Positions 16,773-25,030 of a stretch of 34,430 nucleotides of DNA are shown here, in pieces (positions within the stretch are counted from its first letter, which is position 1; every line of letters starts with the position of its first letter). Position numbers and translations under genes: made by a program. Below the pieces are notes generated by a model. It saw nothing but the letters and a program-made list of their open reading frames with translations, was not told the DNA's origin and ran no database searches. The DNA comes from Candidatus Mediterraneibacter norwichensis (lineage in GTDB: Bacteria > Bacillota > Clostridia > Lachnospirales > Lachnospiraceae): assembly GCA_019112765.1 (NCBI GenBank), contig DXIU01000006.1, positions 1-34,430 on the forward strand, read 5' to 3'.

Positions 16773-18551
16773 CTACGACACTCTCCCGCTGTCCATCTCA
16801 TACACCACATCCGCCAGGTTCATGGTAGATTTTCTGTGTGACACCAGCAGCACGGTCTTATCTCCCTTTCCCTCTTTCAGAGATTTCAGGATAATCCCTT
16901 CATTCAGGGAATCCAGATTGCTGGTAGGTTCATCCAGAAGAATAAAGGGCGCGTCGTGGAGGAAGGCGCGGGCGATTCCGATCCGCTGCTTCTCGCCGCC
17001 GGAAAGCGTATCTCCCAGCTCGCCGACTTCCGTATCATACCCATCCGGAAGTGTCATAATAAAGTCATGGATGGACGCCTTCTTTGCCGCCTCCATAATC
17101 TCCTCTCTGGACGCCCCCGGTTTTCCGACAGCGATATTATTTGCAATGGAATCGTGGAACAGGCAGGTCTCCTGGGTTACATAGGATTCCATTTCCCGCA
17201 GATCGGAGGTATTGATTCCCCGCACGTCTCTTCCCGAGATCAGGATCTGTCCGCCCTGCACGTCCCAGAACCGCATGAGAAGTTTCAGAAGGGTGGACTT
17301 GCCGGAGCCGCTGGCGCCGTGGATGCCGACAACCTTTCCCTTCGGTATTTTTATGGAATAATCTTTCAGAATCTGTTCCTCTTCATATGCGAAATCAACA
17401 TTGTCCGCCGCCGCGTCGGTAAAGGAAACACTGCCTGCTCCTATCACTTCCTCTACCTGAGGCTCCTCTTCCAGAATGGACAGCACGCGTTCGCCGCTGG
17501 CCAGGGTCTGGTTCAGATTATTGGACAGACTGGCAAGAGCAGTCACCGGGCCGAAGGAACCCATCATGGCGATGGTTCCCACAAGCATCCCTGTAAGATC
17601 TACCCTGCCCGTCTGCTTCAGTCCGATCATCAGAAAGAGCATGGCAAAGGAGAACAGCAGGATCACCAGATTCGTCACAGATCTCTGGGAAGCTTCCAGC
17701 CGGTTCAGACTTTTCTGCATCTCGCCCAGCTGACCGGACCGCTCCCTCATCTCTTTTCTTCTTTTCTCCCCCTGGCGGTACTGAATTGTCTCGTCCAGTC
17801 CCCGCAGGGAATCAAGAATAAAACTGTTCAGTTCCCCGAACGCATTCCGGAATTCCATCCCCCGGTCTCCTCCCCTGCTTCCGAAAAACAGCGGGATTAC
17901 CGCGCCTACTGCCGCATATCCTGCCAGAGCAAGGACTCCTGCCGCCACAGAGAACTGTCCGATAAACAGAACCATCACAAGAGAGGTCAGCACTGCAATG
18001 GCAATCGGTGAAATCGTATGGGCGTAGAAAACTTCCAGCAGTTCAATATCTGAAGTAATCACTGAGATCAGATTGCCCTTGTCCCGGCCTTCCAGCTTTG
18101 CCGGGCACAGCTTCCGCAGCGCCGCGAACACTTTATGCCGGATAATCGCCAGCAGTTTGAACGCTATAAAATGATTGCAGTACTGTTCCCCGTAATGAAG
18201 GATTCCCCGCATTACAGCCATTACAATCAGAGCGGCAAACAATGTCCGGGGCTGTGCGCCCAGCAGGATTCCCGCCTCAGCCGCGTCAAACTGCAGACCA
18301 AGGGCTTCCATAACCGGATCCAGCAGAATATGCATCAGACCGTATCCCGCCGCAATAGTAAGGAAAATTGCGCACAGATATCCGAGAGTTCCCAGGATAA
18401 TTGCCAGGAGAATCACCGGAAGCAGGGGTCTGACCAGCCCGATCAGCTGTCCCATAATACGGATGCCGCTTCTTCTCTTATGAGAGCTTCTTTCCGCGGA
18501 CTGTCCCGTTCTCTTCTCTGTCCGCTGTGCTGCCGTCATTGCGCTGCTCAT
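16773..18551 (-). CDS. ABC transporter permease/ATPase, CydC-like
   Basis: GASGSGKSTLLKLLMRFWDVQGGQILISGRDVR, LSGGEKQRIGIARAFLHDAPFILLDEPTSNLDSLNE. Confidence 0.9.
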   Translation of the reverse strand: MSSAMTAAQRTEKRTGQSAERSSHKRRSGIRIMGQLIGLVRPLLPVILLAIILGTLGYLCAIFLTIAAGYGLMHILLDPVMEALGLQFDAAEAGILLGAQPRTLFAALIVMAVMRGILHYGEQYCNHFIAFKLLAIIRHKVFAALRKLCPAKLEGRDKGNLISVITSDIELLEVFYAHTISPIAIAVLTSLVMVLFIGQFSVAAGVLALAGYAAVGAVIPLFFGSRGGDRGMEFRNAFGELNSFILDSLRGLDETIQYRQGEKRRKEMRERSGQLGEMQKSLNRLEASQRSVTNLVILLFSFAMLFLMIGLKQTGRVDLTGMLVGTIAMMGSFGPVTALASLSNNLNQTLASGERVLSILEEEPQVEEVIGAGSVSFTDAAADNVDFAYEEEQILKDYSIKIPKGKVVGIHGASGSGKSTLLKLLMRFWDVQGGQILISGRDVRGINTSDLREMESYVTQETCLFHDSIANNIAVGKPGASREEIMEAAKKASIHDFIMTLPDGYDTEVGELGDTLSGGEKQRIGIARAFLHDAPFILLDEPTSNLDSLNEGIILKSLKEGKGDKTVLLVSHRKSTMNLADVVYEMDSGRVS

Positions 18552-20284
18552 ACTGCCGCCTCCTTTCCATACTGTTCCAGTTCCATCTGAGACCGGTACA
18601 GCTTCGCGTATTCTCCATTCTGCCGGATCAGCTGGTCATGAGCGCCGCTTTCGGCCACGCATCCGTCTTTCATCATATAGATCCGGTCGGACTTCACCAC
18701 ATTTGCCAGACGATGGGAAATCAGAAGTATTGTCTTTGTCTCTGCCAGCTGATGAATCACATCCATGATCATCTCTTCGCTCTCTGCATCAATATTGGAT
18801 GTGGCCTCGTCAAAAATATAGACCGGCGTATCGTGCAGCAGCGCCCGGGCAATGGCAAGCCTCTGGCACTGTCCGCCGGAGAAGTTGCTCCCTTTCTCCA
18901 GAATGGGCGTCTGCAGGCCCTGCTGGGACCGGAGAAATCCCCACAGATTTACTTTCATAAGCGCCTCTTTCATCTCCTCTTCCGAGGCGTCCGGACTGCC
19001 CATCCGCAGATTGTCCTCCACCGTTCCTTTGAACAGATAGCTGTTGTGGCTGACCAGGGTGATCTGATCCATCAGACTCTCCTCCTGAATATCCGAAAGC
19101 TCTTTCCCTTCTATTGTCACGCTTCCCGAATACCCCTGATTTCTGCCCATAAGTATTGCGGCAGCCGTGCTTTTGCCGCAGCCGGAAGCACCGACGATGG
19201 AAGTGAAACTTCCTGCCGGGAACTCCATATCAACACCTTTTAATATCTCCCGGTCTGCCTCATAGGAAAAATGTACTCCGGAAAACTCGATATCCATCTC
19301 CATGCCGTCCAGCCATTCGGATTTCGGCTCCGGTTCCGGCAGATCCAGCAGAGCAAAGATTTTATCGCTTGCCGCCATGCCGTTCATGGCAATATGGAAA
19401 AAGGAGCCAAGAAGACGCAGAGGAATAAAAAATTCCGCCGCCAGCAGAATCAGCATCAGCGCTCCGTGGACGCTTAAATTTCCTTTCGTAAATTCGGAAA
19501 GAGTCACAATCATTCCCACTGCGGCTCCTCCGTAGGCGATAATATCCATCACACTGGTGGAATTCAGCTGCATGGTCAGTACTTTCATGGTGATCTGCCG
19601 GAACTTCTGGGATTCCTCGTCCATCTCCTCTGCTTTTTTCTCATCTGACCGGTAAATCTTAAGGGTCGTCAGTCCCTGCAGATTCTCCAGGAAGCTGTCT
19701 CCCAGTTCTGTATAGATTCCCCAGTATTTATTCAGCAGACGTCTGGCAATTTTCTGGACCGCAACAATGGAAACAGGAATCAGAGGTACACAGATCAGCA
19801 GCACAAGACTGGCCTTCCAGTTTATAAAAGACAGCACCGCGAACAGAGTTACCGGCGCCAGCAGACTGTAAAACAGCTGAGACAGATATTTTCCAAAATA
19901 AGTTTCCAGCTGTTCCACTCCTTCCGCCGCCATCTGCACAACTTCGGAGGTGGTCACCTTCTCCCGGTACGCCGCTCCCAGACGGAGCAGTTTACTGTAA
20001 ATCCGGTCTCTCAGGATCCTCTTTACATCCACGCCGGCCCGGTAGGATGCGTAAGACGCCCGCCTGTCGCAGAAAAACCGAAGCGCCATGGCAGTCACTG
20101 CGAGCGCTCCGTAACTCACTCCCGTCTGCCGCGTCACTTCCCAAAACAGCGCCTGTTCCAGAAGGACAGACGCGCAGTAGATCATCAGAATCTGGCAGAG
20201 CAGGGCCAGCCACTGCCAGACTACCTGATATATAATATATTTTTTTGCGTGGGACAGAAGTCCCACCAGTCTTTTCTTAATCAT
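18548..20284 (-). CDS. ABC transporter permease/ATPase, CydD-like
   Basis: TTSEVVQMAAEGVEQLETYFGKYLSQLFYSLLAPVTLF, GASGCGKSTAAAILMGRNQGYSG, FSGGQCQRLAIARALLHDTPVYIFDEATSNID. Start at MIKKRLVGLL chosen over the longer track start. Confidence 0.88.
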   Translation of the reverse strand: MIKKRLVGLLSHAKKYIIYQVVWQWLALLCQILMIYCASVLLEQALFWEVTRQTGVSYGALAVTAMALRFFCDRRASYASYRAGVDVKRILRDRIYSKLLRLGAAYREKVTTSEVVQMAAEGVEQLETYFGKYLSQLFYSLLAPVTLFAVLSFINWKASLVLLICVPLIPVSIVAVQKIARRLLNKYWGIYTELGDSFLENLQGLTTLKIYRSDEKKAEEMDEESQKFRQITMKVLTMQLNSTSVMDIIAYGGAAVGMIVTLSEFTKGNLSVHGALMLILLAAEFFIPLRLLGSFFHIAMNGMAASDKIFALLDLPEPEPKSEWLDGMEMDIEFSGVHFSYEADREILKGVDMEFPAGSFTSIVGASGCGKSTAAAILMGRNQGYSGSVTIEGKELSDIQEESLMDQITLVSHNSYLFKGTVEDNLRMGSPDASEEEMKEALMKVNLWGFLRSQQGLQTPILEKGSNFSGGQCQRLAIARALLHDTPVYIFDEATSNIDAESEEMIMDVIHQLAETKTILLISHRLANVVKSDRIYMMKDGCVAESGAHDQLIRQNGEYAKLYRSQMELEQYGKEAAV

Positions 20285-20428
20285 ACAATCCCTTCCTGCC
20301 TCTGCTTTTTCTTTTCTCTCATACTGCACACCACATGCCATATAGCCATCACCGGGTGGTACAGCAGCATCCGGGATCCGGAAAACCACATACTGTTCTT
20401 TTTTCCGCTTCTTTTCAATATTCTGCAT

Positions 20429-20818
20429 TTATCTTTCTGTTTTTACTGTTCTGACTCTTCCGAAAAAATAAATCAGATGACATACCCACACAATAGCAAT
20501 GCAGATCCGTCCCGCCGGAACTCTGCTCATCATAATAAATCCCACAGCCATTACAACGGTCACGGTTCCTACAATGCGCAGCTTCGTTCCCATTGTCATG
20601 GCTCTTTGTTTCACAAAACTGTCCAGATGTTTCTGATACAGCCCGGTTCCTGTAAACCAGTCGTGAAGCTTTCTCGAGCTTTTCGCAAAGCAGAACACAG
20701 TTGCCATATAGAAAGGCACTGTAGGCAGAATCGGCAGAACGACTCCTAAAGTGCCCAGTCCCAGACAGATAAATCCCATCACAATCCAGAAGATCCGCAG
20801 CGGATTTCTCCTGTTCAT
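20429..20818 (-). CDS. DUF454/YbaN-family inner membrane protein
   Basis: [69 protein letters not shown]. Confidence 0.88.
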   Translation of the reverse strand: MNRRNPLRIFWIVMGFICLGLGTLGVVLPILPTVPFYMATVFCFAKSSRKLHDWFTGTGLYQKHLDSFVKQRAMTMGTKLRIVGTVTVVMAVGFIMMSRVPAGRICIAIVWVCHLIYFFGRVRTVKTER

Positions 20819-20855
20819 CCTTCATTAACCTCCCTTCTCTGCATCCCGGAGAACC

Positions 20856-20911
20856 GGCGGGCGGCTCCGGCAGAAATGGTATTTCTGCATTTCCCGGAGA
20901 AGCCGCCTGCC
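20856..20911 (-). repeat. Long intergenic stem-loop within the heme operon
   Basis: GGCGGGCGGCT...CAGAAAT-ggt-ATTTCTG...AGCCGCCTGCC; no U-tract. Confidence 0.75.
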
Positions 20912-20925
20912 CCCGGCTGTGTACC

Positions 20926-21714
20926 TCATACAGTCAGTACGAATTTTTCTCCTTCTACTTCTGTTACCCCAAGTGTGATTCCGTACAGTTCACGGATGCT
21001 TTCCGGCGTAATAATCTCATCCGGAGCTCCCTCCGCTGCCACATGTCCGTCTTTCAGACCGATAATCCTGTCTGAATAGTGGATAGCCTGATTCATATCA
21101 TGGAGTACCATAATAATCGTAATCCCGTATTCCCTGTTCAGCTTCTGCACCAGCTTCAGGATCTCGATCTGATATCGGATATCCAGATACGTGGTCGGTT
21201 CATCCAGAAACAGAATCTTTGTATTCTGGGCAAGCGCCATGGCGATCCAGACTCTCTGCCGCTGGCCGCCGGAAAGACGGCTGATCTCCCGGTCCCTGTA
21301 TTTTTCTGTATTGGTTACTTCCATTGCCCACCGGATCTGTCTCTCATCCGCTTCACTGCGGCCCTGCATCAGTTTCATATAAGGAGTTCTGCCGAAGGAT
21401 ACCAGACGCTCTGCCGTGATGTCGTCCGCCGAAGAGTTGTACTGGTGCACAATAGATACTTTTCTCGCAAATTCTTTCAGCGCAAGATTCTGAATATTCT
21501 TCCCCCGCAGGAAAATATTTCCTTTTCCCGGATAAAGATTCCGGGTCATCAGATTAAACAGCGTGGATTTCCCGCATCCGTTTGCCCCCATGATCGTCGT
21601 AATCTTTCCTTCCTCTATCTGAAAAGAAGTATCCTTAAGCACCCAATTCTTTCCATAGGAAAAGGACAGATTCCGCACTTCCATGGCAGGCTTCTTATTT
21701 CCTTCATGCTGCAT
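20926..21714 (-). CDS. Heme/siderophore ABC transporter ATP-binding protein (FhuC/FecE-like)
   Basis: GANGCGKSTLFNLMTRNLYPGKGNIFLRGKNIQ, LSGGQRQRVWIAMALAQNTKILFLDEPTTYLDI. Confidence 0.93.
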   Translation of the reverse strand: MQHEGNKKPAMEVRNLSFSYGKNWVLKDTSFQIEEGKITTIMGANGCGKSTLFNLMTRNLYPGKGNIFLRGKNIQNLALKEFARKVSIVHQYNSSADDITAERLVSFGRTPYMKLMQGRSEADERQIRWAMEVTNTEKYRDREISRLSGGQRQRVWIAMALAQNTKILFLDEPTTYLDIRYQIEILKLVQKLNREYGITIIMVLHDMNQAIHYSDRIIGLKDGHVAAEGAPDEIITPESIRELYGITLGVTEVEGEKFVLTV

Positions 21715-22759
21715 ACTTCTTTGACCTCCTTAACAGAATAATAAAGAACGGGCCTCCGATCACACTCATAATAATTAAGGCAGACACTTCGTAGGGCGCC
21801 GCCACCGTTCTGCCGATGGTATCTGCCAGCAGAAATGTAAAGGCGCCCGCCAGCATGGAAAAGGGTACCAGCGCCCGGTGGTCGCTTCCCACAAGAATTC
21901 TTCCGATATGAGGCACGATCAGTCCCAGAAAACTGATGGCTCCCGCCACCGCTGTAGAAATACTGGCCAGCAGTACTGCAATCAGAGAAATCAGGATGCG
22001 CATCAGATTCACATTGACCCCCAGTCCTCTTGCCGTTTTATCCTCCAGAGACATCAGGTTGCATATTTTTGAAAAAAGAACTGCAAGAATCAGTCCCACG
22101 ATTACATAAGGCAGAAGTGTCTGCACGTCCTCCCATGTCTTCTGGGTAATATTTCCCTCAACAATAGACGCCACCCCGGAAGAATTTCCTCCGGTCATGG
22201 AGTTCAGGGCGTCCGAAAGGCCCGTAAACATGGCGTTCACCGCTACACCTGTCAGAATAATACGCAGGGGACTTAATCCGCCTTTCCAGGACAGGCTGTA
22301 TACAAGAAAGAAGGCCAGAATTCCTCCCGCGAACGCGAACAGAGGCGTGAAAAAATAAAGAGACGGCAGAAAAGCCGTAACCAGCACCGCCACAAAACTG
22401 GCGCCGCCTGAAATTCCGATAATTCCCGGGTCTGCCAGAGGATTTTTCAGCACTGCCTGAAACAGCACGCCGGAAACAGCCACCGCCGCCCCCGCGAACA
22501 GGGAAATGACGATCCGCGGGAACCGGAGATCATAGATTGCCGCCACATTTTCCATTCGCTCAATGAACAGTCCCCGGAACAGTTCTCCCGGCGAAACCTG
22601 AAGACTTCCTATATTGACGGAAGCAAAGATCAGAACCGCCAGAAGCGCCGCCATGATCAGAAAGGACAGGACCGCCCTGGCGTGCTTTCTTTTCTTCCGG
22701 ATCTGATCCTGTCTGCAGGGCTCATCTCTTCCCTGCAGGCTTTCTCTTTCTTCCTTCAT
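21704..22759 (-). CDS. isdF: Heme/siderophore ABC transporter permease, FecCD family (IsdF-like)
   Basis: RFPRIVISLFAGAAVAVSGVLFQAVLKNPLADPGIIGISGGASF; AGAISFLGLIVPHIGRILVGSDHRALVPFSMLAGA. Confidence 0.88.
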   Translation of the reverse strand: MKEERESLQGRDEPCRQDQIRKKRKHARAVLSFLIMAALLAVLIFASVNIGSLQVSPGELFRGLFIERMENVAAIYDLRFPRIVISLFAGAAVAVSGVLFQAVLKNPLADPGIIGISGGASFVAVLVTAFLPSLYFFTPLFAFAGGILAFFLVYSLSWKGGLSPLRIILTGVAVNAMFTGLSDALNSMTGGNSSGVASIVEGNITQKTWEDVQTLLPYVIVGLILAVLFSKICNLMSLEDKTARGLGVNVNLMRILISLIAVLLASISTAVAGAISFLGLIVPHIGRILVGSDHRALVPFSMLAGAFTFLLADTIGRTVAAPYEVSALIIMSVIGGPFFIILLRRSKKYAA

Positions 22760-22771
22760 GGTTTTCCCTCC

Positions 22772-23905
22772 TTACTTTGTAATCTCCTGCAGCGTTTCTT
22801 CGTCAATCTTTTCCGAGGCCTCGCTGTCTTCTGCCGCTTTCGCCGCATTCTCGCTGTTCTTCTGTGCCTGGGCCGCGTCTTCCTCTGTTTCCGGATAAAG
22901 CATGGGCTGCAGCTCCTCCAGAGCCTCCGGATAATTGAAATTGGCGCTCATGCCGAACAGCTCATAGGTCAGGTCATAAACCCTCCCCTCCTGCACCGCT
23001 GTGAAATGCTGCCAGATGTCGCTGGTCTGAAACTCTTCATCGAACATTTCGATTACCTGATCCGGGAGAGCATGGGCTGCCCGGAGGATCACATCCGGTT
23101 CTTTTGACTGCATATCTTCTGTATTGACAGTCAGGAACTCCTGGTCCGTTCCTGCATAAACATTCTCTCCGCCGGCCAGCTCCACAAGACTTCCTACATA
23201 GGAATTTTCCGTAGCAATGATATAGCTTCCGGGCAGTCCCATAAGAATCAGCACTTTCGGACTTTCCTTTCCTTCATTCCGGGTACTGTAGTCCTCATAA
23301 AATTCCGTGAACTCATCTGCCATTTCCCGGGCCTGCTCCTCCCGTCCGAAGATTTCTCCCAGTTCCTGAATGGAACGGTACATGCCGGGAACACTTCTTA
23401 AATTCAGAAACGCCCAGTCTGTATCAATGGCCTCATATTTGGGCTGAAGATCGGACTGCAGACTTGCCGGACTCAGGATCCAGTCCGGATCAAGAGACGC
23501 CACGACCTCCATATCCGGGCTCATGGAAGTACCCACTTCTTCCACTTCCGCATACCGCTCCGGCAGATTGGAAATGGAGCTGGAGCACACACCCACCAGA
23601 TCCAGTTCCAGTCGGTCACAGATCTCTGCGGTTGCCGGTGACGTAGCGATAATCCGGGGATCTCCCTCCATAGCGGCCACCTTCGCCTTTGCCGCCTCTA
23701 CCGCCGCTTTTTCCTCCGGATCCGTAATCTCCAGAAGCGTCTGCGCACTTTCCGCCGGATTCCCGGAACCGTCCCCGGTCTGCCCGGAAGCGCCTCCGCT
23801 CTGATCCACACATCCCGCAAGGAGACCGCAGGCCAGAGCCGTGCACGCCAGGGCTTTGCAGATTCTGTTTTTTTCTTCTGTAATCCTAATCTTCATCATC
23901 GTCAT
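22772..23905 (-). CDS. isdE: Heme ABC transporter substrate-binding lipoprotein (IsdE-like)
   Basis: Lipobox LLAGC; IIATSPATAEICDRLELDLVGVCSSSISNLPERYAEVEEVGTSMSPDMEVVASLDPDWILSP. Confidence 0.87.
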   Translation of the reverse strand: MTMMKIRITEEKNRICKALACTALACGLLAGCVDQSGGASGQTGDGSGNPAESAQTLLEITDPEEKAAVEAAKAKVAAMEGDPRIIATSPATAEICDRLELDLVGVCSSSISNLPERYAEVEEVGTSMSPDMEVVASLDPDWILSPASLQSDLQPKYEAIDTDWAFLNLRSVPGMYRSIQELGEIFGREEQAREMADEFTEFYEDYSTRNEGKESPKVLILMGLPGSYIIATENSYVGSLVELAGGENVYAGTDQEFLTVNTEDMQSKEPDVILRAAHALPDQVIEMFDEEFQTSDIWQHFTAVQEGRVYDLTYELFGMSANFNYPEALEELQPMLYPETEEDAAQAQKNSENAAKAAEDSEASEKIDEETLQEITK

Positions 23906-24911
23906 ATCCTCCGCCCCATCTCCGCCAGTTTTTCCGGAAGAAATATACGATCAGAGCCGCTGCTCCCATCAGAATCAGGCCGGATATGGTAACCGCCGCC
24001 CCAACGGCAAACGGTCCGTTTCCGCCGGATCCTCTGTCTGTCTCTGAAGCAGAAGCCTGCTCTTCCGTAGACAGACTTAATCCCTGAGCGTCATTCAGCT
24101 CCGTATCTGCAGCGCTGTCCCCGGAGGGCGCTGCCGCCTCTTCAATGGAACTGGATAATGCCGGAGCCTCCTCCGTATCTTCTCCTTCTTCTGAAGTCTG
24201 GCTGTCCTCAGAGCCGGAAGAACTTAAGCTGCCGCTCTGCAGGGAAGATCCTGCTGTGCCGGTTCCTGTATTTCCGCTGCCGGTATCTGTACTGCCGCTG
24301 CCGGATCCGCCGGAACTCCCTGAACTGCCGCCGGATGTACTGCTGCCGGAAGCGGAAGTTACAATTGTTGCATTCATATCCGTACTGTTTCCCGCGGTAT
24401 AATCACTGGGATAGAGATAAAAGATTACGTCTCTTCCCATCGGCTCTACATACATGGACCCCCGGACCACGCAGTTCTCGCTTGGCACCTGAATGCAGAT
24501 ATCTGCCGTTGCTCCGTTACTGTCTGTTCCGTTTCCCGTTACGCCCAGCGCCGGAGTGGACCAGCCGGAATCCCCCACATTCTGCACCCAGAAACTGTGC
24601 CCGGAGGTATAGTCCATCAGACTCATGCGGATCGTCAGATAATATTCTCCGCTGTCTGTCAGCTCCAGAATCCCTGTGGTATAGACGGCTCCGTCCACCA
24701 TGCCCTGTCCGGTGGCGTAAGACGCCTCTCCGCCGGAGTCCTCGATCACTCCGGTAACCGGATGCGCGTAGCAGGGATGAATTACGCAGGTATACACGCT
24801 GCCGCCGGCCGCCTTTACCGGAAGCGGCTCTGCTCCTGCGCCCGTAACTGCAAGCAGCAGAGCCGCCAGCAGCCCGGCAAACACTTTTTTCACTCTTTTT
24901 CCTGTTTTCAT
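23886..24911 (-). CDS. NEAT/Shp-like heme-binding protein with Ser/Gly linker and C-terminal TM anchor
   Basis: Signal peptide; YTCVIHPCYAHPVTGVIEDSGG...MYVEPMGRDVIFYLYPSDY; low-complexity linker; C-terminal TM AVGAAVTISGLILMGAAALIVYFF with KNWRRW and no obvious sorting motif. Confidence 0.85.
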   Translation of the reverse strand: MKTGKRVKKVFAGLLAALLLAVTGAGAEPLPVKAAGGSVYTCVIHPCYAHPVTGVIEDSGGEASYATGQGMVDGAVYTTGILELTDSGEYYLTIRMSLMDYTSGHSFWVQNVGDSGWSTPALGVTGNGTDSNGATADICIQVPSENCVVRGSMYVEPMGRDVIFYLYPSDYTAGNSTDMNATIVTSASGSSTSGGSSGSSGGSGSGSTDTGSGNTGTGTAGSSLQSGSLSSSGSEDSQTSEEGEDTEEAPALSSSIEEAAAPSGDSAADTELNDAQGLSLSTEEQASASETDRGSGGNGPFAVGAAVTISGLILMGAAALIVYFFRKNWRRWGGGYDDDED

Positions 24912-25030
24912 CCGTTTCTCCTGCCTTCTGTCTGAATAATCAGGCGGATATTCCCGATCCGCCCCGCTGCCTCCTCATAACCGGAAAGGAGCCGCATACT
25001 CTCCGCAGCTCCTTCCCGCTCTAAAAGGGG

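Noticed and set aside
16956-18011. 351-aa plus-strand ORF
   Set aside because: Antisense to a clear ABC transporter CDS; long only because of codon bias on the coding strand.
24943-25015. Two hairpins between the FMN_bind-NEAT and TM-anchored NEAT genes (GGCGGAT...ATCCGCC and GGAAAGGAGC...GCTCCTTCC)
   Set aside because: Real inverted repeats but short or imperfect and without a U-tract; not enough to call terminators or regulators.
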